Positions 36,116 through 45,073 of a stretch of 53,258 nucleotides of DNA are shown here, in pieces. The notes under the pieces were generated by a model. That model did not search any database and was not told the origin of the DNA. It saw only the letters and a list, made by a program, of their open reading frames with translations. Position numbers and translations under genes: made by a program. Within the stretch, counting starts at the first letter, position 1. Each line of letters begins with the position of its first letter. This DNA comes from Anaerolineae bacterium (GTDB lineage Bacteria; Chloroflexota; Anaerolineae; 4572-78; J111): positions 1 through 53,258 of the forward strand of contig JAFGNV010000058.1 of assembly GCA_016926805.1 (NCBI GenBank). The letters run 5' to 3'.

Positions 36116-37189
36116 GTGAACAATTACTATAGTATCGAGAAGGCTCAATTCAAAGAAACACAAGACCTGGTGCAAAACCTATACCACCACCTGATAACTC
36201 TGGCCAACTCTCTGAAAGGACGGCTATCCTCCGCCGACGAAGATACCCTGGCTAACCTGTTCCAGGTGCACATGGACTTGCAGATGTTACTGGACGAAAT
36301 GTCGCTGCGGGCCAGCATGGCTCCTCCACCTTTAGCTAACGATGACGAGGCTAAACGAATTGCCCATGCCCAGGCCATGCAATATGCCCGAGACCTGATA
36401 ACGGCTATGCGACAAAAACGGGAACAACAACACCGCCTTGAACTCACCTCGCAACAACTGATTCGCGCTGAAAAACTGGCCACGGTAGGTCACATTGCCG
36501 CCAGCGTGGCCCATGAATTGGGCAACATTTTTACGCCCTTGTTAATGTATGCCAAATTAATTTATAAAGAAACTGCCAATGATGAAAATTCGGAAGTTGC
36601 CGAATTTGCCACCCAGATTACCGAAATTGCCAATCGGGCCTCTGATATGCTCCGCCAATTGGTAGATGCTTCTCGCAGCGAACCGGCCAAAATGGTTCCA
36701 CTGGACCTGCCCAAAGTTATCCAGAACACGTTTACCTTATTTGCCCCCCGGATTAGGAAGCAGAGCATTAACGTTTCCTTAAAGTCACCCTCAGACCTGC
36801 CCCAAGTTTTAGGACGACCTGATCAATTGGAGCAGGTATTCATCAACTTAACCTTAAACGCTTTTGACGCCATGCCCAACGGGGGTGATTTCACCATTAC
36901 CCTCAAATCAAGTAATAGCACCTTAAATACTCATTCCAAAAATGGTTTTGTTACCGTTTATGTGACAGATACCGGCGGAGGTATCCCGCTCGAGAACATC
37001 GGCCTTCTTTTTGAGCCTTTTTTCACCACAAAGGCCAAAGGAGCCGGATCTGGCCTGGGACTTTTTGTGACGCACCTGATTATTAACCAGCATGGCGGGG
37101 CTATTGAAGTAGAAAGCGAAGTAGGCGCCGGTACCACGTTTATCATTAAACTTCCGGTGGTTGAGCAGGAGAACACTAATGTCAATTAA
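36116..37189 (+). CDS. Soluble histidine kinase
   Basis: 357 residues from GTG 36116, which has AAAGGTGG five nt upstream. The frame opens at a TTG (36086), but that codon precedes the predicted transcription start. A helical N-terminal region without a recognised sensor domain (about 1-120) leads to an H-box with His133 in SVAHELGNIFTPLL, then an ATPase domain with INLTLNAFDAMPNGG, VTDTGGGIP and GSGLGLFVTHLIINQHGG. No membrane segment. The response regulator gene overlaps the 3' end by 11 bp, so the two form a cognate pair. The AHELGN rather than SHELRT H-box is like that of NtrB-type kinases (HisKA with N in place of R). Confidence 0.88.
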   Translation: MNNYYSIEKAQFKETQDLVQNLYHHLITLANSLKGRLSSADEDTLANLFQVHMDLQMLLDEMSLRASMAPPPLANDDEAKRIAHAQAMQYARDLITAMRQKREQQHRLELTSQQLIRAEKLATVGHIAASVAHELGNIFTPLLMYAKLIYKETANDENSEVAEFATQITEIANRASDMLRQLVDASRSEPAKMVPLDLPKVIQNTFTLFAPRIRKQSINVSLKSPSDLPQVLGRPDQLEQVFINLTLNAFDAMPNGGDFTITLKSSNSTLNTHSKNGFVTVYVTDTGGGIPLENIGLLFEPFFTTKAKGAGSGLGLFVTHLIINQHGGAIEVESEVGAGTTFIIKLPVVEQENTNVN

Positions 37190-37853
37190 GGTATATATCA
37201 TCGACGATGACTTCTTTGTTCGGCAGGCTACAACCAGCTTGCTAACTAAAGATGAACGCACCGAAGTAATTGGCACGGCCTCCCGACCGGCGGAAGCGAT
37301 AAAAGCCTTTAAGCATAGCAAAACCTTACCCGATATTATTCTCTTGGACCTGGACTTCAAACACGCTCAAGAAAGCGGACTCCAGGCAATTGGCCCCCTA
37401 AAAGAAGCGCTGCCCAATGCCGACATTTTGATTTTCTCGATGAGTCGAGATGAAGAGTTGATTTTAAAGGCCATGCAGGCCGGGGCCAATGGTTACATTT
37501 GGAAAAACGACGCTGCCGAAGGATTGGGTAGCGCCATCGAACGAGTCAGAGACGGCAACTTTGTGGTAACCGAATCGGTGGCCCGGCTAATATTTGGTAA
37601 AGTCAGCGGTCTTTTAGGAGATCGACCGGCCGAAATTTTACCACAAGGCAAAAGATACGTAGACCTGACCAAGCGGGTCGAGCAGGTGATGCGGCTGTTC
37701 TGTATTGATGGTATGTCAGCTTCCGAAATTGCTGAAGCTCTGCACATTTCTGAAAACACGGTACGGGGTCACATCAAAACGGGGTATGAAATTGTCGGGG
37801 CGACCAGTCGTCACCAGGCATTTCAAAAACTCATTGCCCGGGCAGATGAATAA
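37179..37853 (+). CDS. NarL/FixJ-family response regulator
   Basis: 224 residues. The receiver (about 3-120) has IIDDDFF, phospho-acceptor Asp57 in ILLDLDF, FSMSRDEE and GYIWKND. The C-terminal LuxR-type HTH (about 160-220) reads QVMRLFCIDGMSASEIAEAL then HISENTVRGHI. ATG 37179 sits inside the kinase gene with GGAG upstream; an open frame from 37161 adds six residues without support. Partner of the kinase at 36116. The 105 bp that follow (37854-37958) show no clear terminator, so read-through to the next kinase is possible. Confidence 0.92.
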   Translation: MSIKVYIIDDDFFVRQATTSLLTKDERTEVIGTASRPAEAIKAFKHSKTLPDIILLDLDFKHAQESGLQAIGPLKEALPNADILIFSMSRDEELILKAMQAGANGYIWKNDAAEGLGSAIERVRDGNFVVTESVARLIFGKVSGLLGDRPAEILPQGKRYVDLTKRVEQVMRLFCIDGMSASEIAEALHISENTVRGHIKTGYEIVGATSRHQAFQKLIARADE

Positions 37854-37958
37854 GGAGTGAGGCAGCAAATTCAGTGAGATGACGAATTGGCAGAGGATGA
37901 ACCAGGGGGCAACAACCTACTCTTCGTTCGCCATTCGCCGTAAGTTAGGGAGCAAACC

Positions 37959-39422
37959 ATGACCGAGGACAACCCAATCCAGACCCAACAGGCCTATGCC
38001 CAAGCCAAGAAGTATGGCAAAGAGCTGGCCCAACTCTACGCTGTGGAGAAAGCTCGACGCAAGGAACTGGAAACAACCACCCAAAAACTGCAAGCTATCT
38101 TTGATACGGCCCCCAATGCTTTAGCCGTTGTTGACAAAAACCTGACCATTGTTGAAGCCAATCCTCGCTTCTTACTTTTGTTTGAGCAGGATGATTGCAT
38201 CGGCTGCCCTCTGACCAAACTGCTGCCGGCAGAACCCATCAGGCAAACCTTACAATTAATGGCAACCAAGGCCACCAACCTGGGCAGTGTGGAAGTAGAA
38301 ATTACCCAACCCGTTCCCCACACCCTCCTGGTGGCCCTGGCTCCGTTGAGTGATGGGGAAAGCTGGGTATTGATTCTGCACGATTTAACCGAGCGCAAGC
38401 GTCTTGAAGGTCTCAAGGATGAATTCATCAACATCGCCGCCCATGAGTTGCGCACCCCTCTGGGGGGAGTGATGGGTTTTGTGAGCGTGCTGCGAGAGAA
38501 TCTACAAGAATATAACGACCCTATGCTTTTGCACATCTCCGACTTGATTCTGGAATCTACCGAACGCCTCAAAACAATTATTGACGAATTAGTAGAATTT
38601 GCCACCGCCCAACGAAACCCGGGCGACGGTTTGCACATTGTAGATATTAACGTTAACTGGTTGCTGCAAAAATCGGTTAAATATCTGCAAAAGCAAATTC
38701 AAGCCCAAAATATTACCTATCGGTTTGAAATTCCCTCGGTTACCCTGACCGTGCGCGGCGACCAGTTTATTTTGAGCGAGGTTATCTATCAACTCCTCAA
38801 AAACGCCGTTATCTTCAATAAGCCCGGGGGAAAAATTGTCATTCGAGTTCAGCGCCTTCCTCTCGCCACTTTTCCAGACATGGCCACAAACGACATCGGC
38901 AACAATAGCGATCAGGAAATAACGCTGATTGAGATTGAAGATACCGGCATTGGTATTCCCCAAACAGACCTGGAAAACATTTTTGAAAAATTTTACCAGG
39001 TAAAAGAGCATCTGACCCGTGATGTGGGAGGATTAGGCCTGGGATTGACGATTGCCCGGCAGGGAGTAGAACAACATAATGGCCGGCTGACGGTGACCAG
39101 TAAATTGGGCGAGGGTAGCACCTTTCGGATTATACTGCCGCCGATTACCCAGCTTAGAGATGTGTCGGTTGACAGCCGGGTAAATCTGGCCCATCAACAA
39201 ACCCTGGCCTATGCTAAAGATATGGCGCGCGCTGTTGCTTCACAGTTAAAAATGAAAAAAATATTGCAACAGGTCGAAGCGCTCAGCACCGACCTGTCCC
39301 AAAACCTTACCCGGCTTTCGACAGCCGAGCCTGGAAGCACTGTTTATATTAACACGCTCAACCAGGTCCAGAACATTAACCAAATGTTATTAGAACTATC
39401 CAGGCAAAAAGAAGAGCAATAA
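37959..39422 (+). CDS. PAS-domain histidine kinase with C-terminal helical extension
   Basis: 487 residues: coiled-coil start (about 10-45), PAS domain (about 45-150, IFDTAPNALAVVDKNLTIVE), H-box with His162 in IAAHELRTPLGGVMGFV, ATPase domain with YQLLKNAVIFNKPGG, EDTGIGIP and GGLGLGLTIARQGVEQHNG. After the ATPase domain an extra helical stretch of about 90 residues (from near 395) contains MKKILQQVEALSTDLSQNL and may mediate dimer or partner contacts. No membrane segment. It ends 19 bp before the large multi-GAF kinase, so the two are likely co-transcribed. Confidence 0.9.
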   Translation: MTEDNPIQTQQAYAQAKKYGKELAQLYAVEKARRKELETTTQKLQAIFDTAPNALAVVDKNLTIVEANPRFLLLFEQDDCIGCPLTKLLPAEPIRQTLQLMATKATNLGSVEVEITQPVPHTLLVALAPLSDGESWVLILHDLTERKRLEGLKDEFINIAAHELRTPLGGVMGFVSVLRENLQEYNDPMLLHISDLILESTERLKTIIDELVEFATAQRNPGDGLHIVDINVNWLLQKSVKYLQKQIQAQNITYRFEIPSVTLTVRGDQFILSEVIYQLLKNAVIFNKPGGKIVIRVQRLPLATFPDMATNDIGNNSDQEITLIEIEDTGIGIPQTDLENIFEKFYQVKEHLTRDVGGLGLGLTIARQGVEQHNGRLTVTSKLGEGSTFRIILPPITQLRDVSVDSRVNLAHQQTLAYAKDMARAVASQLKMKKILQQVEALSTDLSQNLTRLSTAEPGSTVYINTLNQVQNINQMLLELSRQKEEQ

Positions 39423-39441
39423 CCTCAATCAGGCTTCAACA

Positions 39442-42400
39442 TTGAAAAAAATCCAAACTCAAACAGACCATACAGACGTCGCAGTATTGCCGCCGGTTAT
39501 GGATAATCTCTCAATTAACATTCTCTTGGTTGAAGATAACCCTGGCGATGTGCGCCTGGTCAGAGAAATGCTGGCCGATGGGAGCATGAAATCTCCCTCG
39601 ATGAGCTTCAATCTGACTCACGTTGAGCAACTCAGCCGCGCCCTGACTTATCTCCATAAGACCGGGTGTGATGTTATTCTGTTAGACCTGTCCTTACCCG
39701 ATGGCTTTGGGCTGGATACCGTCAGCCAGATGCGCGAGATAGCCCCAGACGTACCCATTGTGGTGATGAGCAGCCTGAGCGATGAAGCCATAGCCATGAA
39801 GGCCGTCCAACAGGGAGCGCAGGATTACCTGGTTAAGGGTCACGTCGACGACTACTCCCTCATCCACGCTCTCCGCTACGCCATCGAACGCAAACGAATT
39901 GAGCACGCCGCCCGTGAACAACAGGATTTAGCCGAGGCCTTGCGAGATATTATCATTGCTCTTAACAGTACCCTCAATCTTGACGAAATCTTGGATCATA
40001 TTCTGAACAATGTGGGCCGGGTAGTACCTCACGACACGGCAAATATTATGTTAATTGAGGATGGCGTGGCCACGGTGGTCGGTGGCCAAGGTTATGTTTA
40101 TCCCGAACGTCCTTCGATGGTGGGCCAACATTTTGAGATTGCGGCCATGCCTACCCTAAAACAGATGGCCAAAACCGGCCAATCACTCCTCATCCCCAAC
40201 ACAAAAAAACATCCCGCCTGGGTCGATCTGCCGGAAACACATTGGATCCGTTCTTACACGGGTACACCAATTCGGATGCGAGATAGAATTGTTGGTTTCA
40301 TCAATTTAGCCAGCAATGTAACCGATTTTTTCACCGAAATTCATGCCAAACGCTTACAGGCATTTGCCGAACAAACGGGTATTGCCATTGGTAATGCCAG
40401 CCTGCTCGAAGCGGAACGCGAACAACGTCTTTTGGCCGAAACACTGACCGAAGTGACCTTGGCCCTCACCTCGCAAGTTAGCCTGGCCGATGTGCTGGAT
40501 GAAATCCTGCGCCAGGTACAACGCCTTGTTCCTTACAAAGCAGCCAATATGATGCTGCTCGAAGGAGACACGTTGCGGGTGGCTCGCTGGCAGGGCTACG
40601 AAAAATTTGGTAATGACAAATTCTTCGAAGACATGGTTCAGCCATTGGTAGCTCTACCCCTGGACAATGAAGTTGTTAAATCCAGAAAACCAATGATTAT
40701 CTCCAACACCCACCACGATCCGCGCTGGGTGGTATTTGATAAGACGGCTTGGGTCAAATCAAACCTGAGTGTTCCCATCTGTTTGCGCGACCGCGTGCTG
40801 GGTATCTTGCGACTGGACAGTGATACCGTTGACCACTTCTCGGCCAAAGACGCCGAACGGTTACTACCGCTGGCCAACGCGGCGGCCATTGCCCTGGAGA
40901 ACGCCCAATTATTCGACGCCGAAGCCCACCGGCGTCGAGAAGCAGAAACGCTACGTAAGGCCACTGTTGCTCTAACCTCGGCCCTTGAACTCAGCCAGGT
41001 GTTGGATAGTATTCTGACTCAGCTCAAGCAGGTCATCCCCTACCACAGCGCCAGCATCCTTCTGCTCAAAGAAAACCAGTTGCATGTGGTTGCCGGACAG
41101 GGATTTGCTAACCTGGAACAGGTGATTGGCTACAGTTATCCGGCTGAAGACGATATTCTCTTTCAGGAAATGCAACGCACGCAATGGCCGCTTTACCTAC
41201 CCGATGCCCGAACCGACCCCCGTTTTTCAAGCATCGATAACACCGAAGAGATATATGGTTGGATGGGTGTTCCCTTGATTGTGCGGGGTAAAGTTACAGG
41301 TTATTTGATGCTCAACGGCCGAAAGGTGGCTGCTTATGGCGAAGCCGAAGCAATCCTGGCCCAAGCCTTTGCCAACCAGGCGGCGGTGGCTATTGAAAAC
41401 GCGCAACTATTTGAAGCAGCCAGACAGTACGTGGCCGAACTGGAAGCTATCCGTCAAGCCAGCCTTAGCTTGACCTCGAGCCTGGATTTGGGAACCGTTT
41501 TGGAAGCCATTTTAGAAAGCGCAAATCTACTGACCAGTTTGCAGGGTGCCCGGATCTATCTATACCAGGATGATCGATTGATTTTTGGAGCCTCATTGTG
41601 GACCGATGGAATGTCTCCCCCAGCGCAAGAGCCTACTCCCAACGGTCTGACCTATACCGTGGCCCGACAGGGCGAACCTATTGTTGTACCCGACATTCAT
41701 GACCATCCCCTCTATACCGATGCCCCACCCGACCGCAAAGGGTCTGTGATTGGGTTACCGCTGAAAATCGGTAAACGCGTGGTTGGCGTGATGAATGTTG
41801 AATATGACCAGCCCCGGATTTGGCCGGAGTCAGAGTTGCGTATGTTACGTCTTCTGGCCGACCAGGCGGCCATCGCCATTGAGAACGCCCGCCTATTTGA
41901 ACAAGCTCAACAAGAAATTACGGAGCGCAAACGCGCCGAAAATAGACTCAATGAATATCGTGAGCATCTTGAGGACCTGGTTCAGGAACGAACCGCCGAA
42001 CTAAAACAAGCCATGCTGGAAGCTGCCGATGCTCGGGACAAGATTGACGCCATCTTACAATCTGTGGCCGACGGCTTGATGGTTACCGACCCACATCACC
42101 GGATAATTCTGGCCAACCCGGCTGCAGAGGAACTGCTTGGCGTCAGTTTGACCGACATGTTGGGCTACGAAGTTGGCGCTGGAATCAAGGATGACCGGCT
42201 GCGAGAGATGGTTCGTTCTGCCTTTGACCAACGTGGCAGCAGCCCTGAAGTGGATATTGAAACCGAAGACCCTCGTGACCGGCGGAAACGAGTCTTAAGA
42301 ACTCGAACGGCCTTGGTAGACGATCGGCAGGGAAAACCGTTGGGAACGGTAACGATAATCCAAGATGTTACTCGTCTACGCGAAGTTGACCAACTCAAAA

Positions 42401-43071
42401 CAGAACTGCTAACCACCACTGCCCATGAATTGCGCACCCCCCTAACCTCCATTTTAGGCTTCAGCGAGATTCTCCTGACCCGAGACATGGAACGGGAACG
42501 CCAGGAACACTACTTGAACATGATCCACGAACAATCCAGTCATTTGGCCAAAATTGTGGCCGAACTGGTTGATCTTTCCCGAATTGAGGCTGGCCGGGGA
42601 ATAGACCTGGAACTTGAGCAGATTGAAATGGCCAAACTGATGGAGGAGGTGGTGATGCTCTACGCCGAAAGAGCAACCAAACATACTATCCAGCTCGAAG
42701 GGTTAGTTGAATTACCTCCCGTTCTGGGCGATCCGTTCCGGCTGACCCAGGTAGGCCAAAACCTGCTCTCAAATGCCATCAATTACTCACCCCAGGGAGG
42801 CACCATCACCATTCGCGGCCGGGCCATACCCGACTATGTAGAAATCAGCATCCAGGATGAAGGGATTGGCATGACGCCGGAACAACAAGAACATCTATTT
42901 AAACCTTTTTACCGGGCGCATGTCTCACACACAACGGTGAGTGGAACCGGGTTAGGGTTGGCCACCAGCAAACTAATTATTGAGCAGCACCGGGGTGAGG
43001 TCTGGCTGGAAAGCGAGCCAGGCGTGGGGACAACCGTATATTTTACCTTACCCATTTATTGCAAGCAGTAG
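39442..43071 (+). CDS. Receiver-4xGAF-PAS-histidine kinase
   Basis: 1209 residues. Receiver (about 27-150) with Asp82 in VILLDLSLPDG and QDYLVKGHVDD; four GAF domains (about 155-325, 330-490, 495-655, 660-830); a coiled coil (ITERKRAENRLNEYREHLED); a PAS domain (about 870-985, IILANPAAEELLGVSLTDM); HisKA with His995 in TTAHELRTPLTSILGF; ATPase with QNLLSNAINYSPQGG, QDEGIGM and GTGLGLATSKLIIEQHRG. Four GAF units in one protein suggest internal duplication; GAF2-GAF3 share openings such as LTEVTLALTSQVSLADVL and LRKATVALTSALELSQVL. The TTG at 39442 is the outer start; ATG 39499 is possible. Neither has a clear Shine-Dalgarno. Confidence 0.9.
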   Translation: MKKIQTQTDHTDVAVLPPVMDNLSINILLVEDNPGDVRLVREMLADGSMKSPSMSFNLTHVEQLSRALTYLHKTGCDVILLDLSLPDGFGLDTVSQMREIAPDVPIVVMSSLSDEAIAMKAVQQGAQDYLVKGHVDDYSLIHALRYAIERKRIEHAAREQQDLAEALRDIIIALNSTLNLDEILDHILNNVGRVVPHDTANIMLIEDGVATVVGGQGYVYPERPSMVGQHFEIAAMPTLKQMAKTGQSLLIPNTKKHPAWVDLPETHWIRSYTGTPIRMRDRIVGFINLASNVTDFFTEIHAKRLQAFAEQTGIAIGNASLLEAEREQRLLAETLTEVTLALTSQVSLADVLDEILRQVQRLVPYKAANMMLLEGDTLRVARWQGYEKFGNDKFFEDMVQPLVALPLDNEVVKSRKPMIISNTHHDPRWVVFDKTAWVKSNLSVPICLRDRVLGILRLDSDTVDHFSAKDAERLLPLANAAAIALENAQLFDAEAHRRREAETLRKATVALTSALELSQVLDSILTQLKQVIPYHSASILLLKENQLHVVAGQGFANLEQVIGYSYPAEDDILFQEMQRTQWPLYLPDARTDPRFSSIDNTEEIYGWMGVPLIVRGKVTGYLMLNGRKVAAYGEAEAILAQAFANQAAVAIENAQLFEAARQYVAELEAIRQASLSLTSSLDLGTVLEAILESANLLTSLQGARIYLYQDDRLIFGASLWTDGMSPPAQEPTPNGLTYTVARQGEPIVVPDIHDHPLYTDAPPDRKGSVIGLPLKIGKRVVGVMNVEYDQPRIWPESELRMLRLLADQAAIAIENARLFEQAQQEITERKRAENRLNEYREHLEDLVQERTAELKQAMLEAADARDKIDAILQSVADGLMVTDPHHRIILANPAAEELLGVSLTDMLGYEVGAGIKDDRLREMVRSAFDQRGSSPEVDIETEDPRDRRKRVLRTRTALVDDRQGKPLGTVTIIQDVTRLREVDQLKTELLTTTAHELRTPLTSILGFSEILLTRDMERERQEHYLNMIHEQSSHLAKIVAELVDLSRIEAGRGIDLELEQIEMAKLMEEVVMLYAERATKHTIQLEGLVELPPVLGDPFRLTQVGQNLLSNAINYSPQGGTITIRGRAIPDYVEISIQDEGIGMTPEQQEHLFKPFYRAHVSHTTVSGTGLGLATSKLIIEQHRGEVWLESEPGVGTTVYFTLPIYCKQ

Positions 43072-43100
43072 TGCTTTTTGGAGTACCATTACTCAATTGA

Positions 43101-43301
43101 GTGGCGGTTAATAAGTAAGTGATGCGCATGTCATTTCGAACGAACGCAGTGAGCGAGAAATCCCTCCAAACCGGTCTGGCGAGCATAGTTCTGAGGGATT
43201 CCTTGTCGCATTAGTCGCTTCAGCCGCTGTGCTTCCTTCGCTTCCAAGCTCCTCGGAATGACATATCAAACCATCTCATCACTTACAAAGTTACCACTAC
43301 C
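43101..43301. mobile_element. MITE-like element, copy B
   Basis: A 201-bp relative of copy A, flanked by the perfect 9-bp direct repeat CTCAATTGA (43092-43100 and 43302-43310). The left end (GTGGCGG..TAAGTGAT) and right end (ATCACTTAC..CCACTAC) are imperfect inverted repeats, and the inner part shares long stretches with copy A, for example TTAGTCGCTTCAGCCGCTG. It sits directly upstream of the -35 of the lone receiver gene. Confidence 0.78.
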
Positions 43302-43306
43302 CTCAA

Positions 43307-43335
43307 TTGATTGTAAAACAACATCAGAGTAAAAT
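43307..43335 (+). promoter_or_regulatory. Promoter of the lone receiver gene
   Basis: TTGATT (43307-43312), 17 bp, TAAAAT (43330-43335). The -35 overlaps the right target duplication of MITE-like copy B, so the insertion landed against the promoter without removing it. Confidence 0.6.
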
Positions 43336-43412
43336 AGAGTTCAGGCGCCGAGTTTGATTCCGGTGGTAATACCTCAATCCAAGACAAGATTCAATCAGGA
43401 GGAAAATTTATA

Positions 43413-43790
43413 ATGAAGAAAATTTTAATTGTTGATGACCAACTGGAAGTTAGAGAATTGGTCCAGGTCACTCTGGAAATTGGCGATTATCAAATTCTGG
43501 CGGCAGAAAATGGCCAACAGGCCCTTCATGTGGCCCGGGCCGAACATCCCGACATAATTCTATTAGACATTATGATGCCAGGCAGCAATGTTGACGGCCT
43601 GGAGGTATGCCGCCAACTCAAATCGGACCCGGCAACCGCCAATATTACCATCGTGATGCTTTCGGCCAAGGGGCAAGATACCGATATTGAGGCCGGAAGA
43701 GCCGCCGGCGCCGATGATTATTTTACCAAACCCTTCAGCCCTATTGCCTTGATTGAAAAAGTTGAAGAGGTTATGGCTCAGGATCGATAA
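43413..43790 (+). CDS. Single-domain response regulator (CheY-like)
   Basis: 125 residues, a receiver only: acidic pair IVDDQ, phospho-acceptor Asp52 in IILLDIMMPG, switch VMLSAKGQD and lysine in DDYFTKPFSP. No output domain. AGGAGGAAAA precedes ATG 43413. It could be phosphorylated by any of the three kinases upstream and pass the signal by protein contact, or act as a phosphate sink. A lone winged-helix domain of the OmpR type lies 207 bp downstream, which raises the idea of a split regulator. A weak hairpin (43794-43810) follows the stop. Confidence 0.92.
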   Translation: MKKILIVDDQLEVRELVQVTLEIGDYQILAAENGQQALHVARAEHPDIILLDIMMPGSNVDGLEVCRQLKSDPATANITIVMLSAKGQDTDIEAGRAAGADDYFTKPFSPIALIEKVEEVMAQDR

Positions 43791-43939
43791 TTTGTTTTGG
43801 TTGCCAAAACGGTTTTAGCGGCGCAACACGCTATCCTGGCCGCAACGTCTCCTATCCTCACCGTTTAATGTTCTTTAACAAGCTTAAATTGATTTTATGT
43901 AAGCAGGACAGTCGTCCTATAGATTTTAAAAACTGCGGA

Positions 43940-43948
43940 TGTTATAAT
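43940..43948 (+). promoter_or_regulatory. Extended -10 promoter of the lone winged-helix gene
   Basis: TGTTATAAT is a perfect extended -10; no good -35 is visible. The predicted start near 43955 leaves a leader of about 43 nt carrying GGTAGGAGG before ATG 43998. Confidence 0.6.
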
Positions 43949-43997
43949 AATCGCAAAGATTGGCCAAGCAACAATTAACGGTAGGAGGAACTGTTTT

Positions 43998-44321
43998 ATG
44001 CCTCGCCAGAGATCCATTACGCAAAAAGTAGAAGTTGGTGGGATGATCTTGGATATGGAGAAGGCCTGCCTGAAAAAGAATGGAGGGCTTATCCATTTAA
44101 CGCCCAAGGAAACAAAACTCATGGCCCTCCTGATGCAGAACGTAGGCAAGGTTGTTAGCCGCAGTGAATTGATGCAAGAGGTGTGGAATACCGAGTATCT
44201 GGGCGACACCCGCACCTTAGACGTGCATATTTGTTGGTTACGTCAGAAAATCGAGGAGAATCCACGCATCCCAGAACGCATTCTCACTCGTCGAGGACAG
44301 GGTTACGAACTACGGATTTAG
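43998..44321 (+). CDS. Stand-alone OmpR-type winged-helix DNA-binding protein
   Basis: 107 residues matching only the output half of an OmpR/PhoB regulator: a short beta sheet (VEVGGMILDMEKACLKKN), HLTPKETKLMALLM, recognition helix region TRTLDVHICWLRQKIEENP and wing RRGQGYELRI. The receiver is absent, and the start (ATG with GTAGGAGG upstream and its own extended -10) shows this is not a truncation by frameshift. It could bind DNA constitutively or need a partner such as the receiver at 43413. It closes the signalling island. Confidence 0.9.
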   Translation: MPRQRSITQKVEVGGMILDMEKACLKKNGGLIHLTPKETKLMALLMQNVGKVVSRSELMQEVWNTEYLGDTRTLDVHICWLRQKIEENPRIPERILTRRGQGYELRI

Positions 44322-44430
44322 GTCTCGGCCTGCTTACTGGATGGGAGACCATTCCCCACCAAATTTTAGCCTCATAAAAAACAAATATTTTCGGTCTATT
44401 AAGCAGGTTCAGACCGAGGCAACAGTTAAG

Positions 44431-44456
44431 CAACCGGCACTATCAACTGCCGGTTG
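44431..44456 (+). terminator. Hairpin after the winged-helix gene
   Basis: CAACCGGCA (44431-44439) pairs perfectly with TGCCGGTTG (44448-44456) around an 8-nt loop; the tail TCTGTTTGTC is only weakly T-rich. It may end transcripts from the signalling island. The remaining gap (44322-44654) holds no convincing gene. Confidence 0.45.
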
Positions 44457-44591
44457 TCTGTTTGTCAATACCTCCGTAAATATCGCAGACTTGATTTTAT
44501 CTGGTATCACCACCGACCCCACTTGCCATTTCCTGAAATTCTTTGTCGATTATTATCTCATGAGAGACTGTAGCCGAAGTCAATAGGGGCC

Positions 44592-44619
44592 AAAAAAGCC
44601 CGGCAATCTCCGGGCTTTT
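44592..44619. terminator. Bidirectional intrinsic terminator
   Basis: AAAAGCCCGG (44594-44603) pairs with CCGGGCTTTT (44610-44619) around CAATCT. Read on the minus strand the stem is followed by TTTTTT and lies 36 bp past the FmdB gene; read on the plus strand it has TTTT. Confidence 0.8.
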
Positions 44620-44654
44620 GAGGAATAGTCTATAATAATCCAACGCAGAGAAAA

Positions 44655-44942
44655 CTAAGCTGTTTCTTTGCTGGCTTCAGACTTTTTCTCCAATTTGGTT
44701 TCGGATTTGGTTTCCGATTTGCTCTCAGATTTTTTATCGGTGGAGCTATGGTTGGCGCCGTTCTTACTGCGATTATCGGTAACGTAAAAACCGCTCCCTT
44801 TGAAAACAATGGTCGGCGCGGCCAGCAAACGACGTGTTTTGGTGTGGCCATTCGGACAATCGGCGTGAGGCTCATCACTGAAACTCTGACGTTTCTCAAA
44901 ATGAGATCCGCAGATCAGGCATTCGTATTCGTAGATAGGCAT
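44655..44942 (-). CDS. FmdB-family zinc ribbon protein with charged tail
   Basis: 95 residues. The first half is a FmdB/CxxC_CxxC_SSSS zinc ribbon: MPIYEYECLICGSHFEKRQS, then CPNGH and the LAAPTIVFKGSGFY strand typical of the family. The second half is a low-complexity tail of Lys, Ser and Glu with KSETKSE-type repeats, probably disordered. The family was first linked to formamidase regulation, but most members have no known role. It has a terminator at 44592-44619. Nothing indicates an operon with the neighbouring NrnA gene. Confidence 0.88.
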   Translation of the reverse strand: MPIYEYECLICGSHFEKRQSFSDEPHADCPNGHTKTRRLLAAPTIVFKGSGFYVTDNRSKNGANHSSTDKKSESKSETKSETKLEKKSEASKETA

Positions 44943-45073
44943 GGCAAGTTCCTTGTAAACTACTCAATCCGTTCTCTACCGCACGGTATTATATCTCAAT
45001 TTTATTAGAATAACGTTGGAAATATAAACTTTTTTTGACAAAATGGCAATTTAGCCGCAACGTGATTCTCGGA

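Noticed and set aside
44330..44360. Resemblance of CTGGATGGGAGACC to the 3' part of eukaryotic 5S rRNA
   Set aside because: Only a short stretch matches; the rest of a 5S fold is missing and bacterial 5S differs here.
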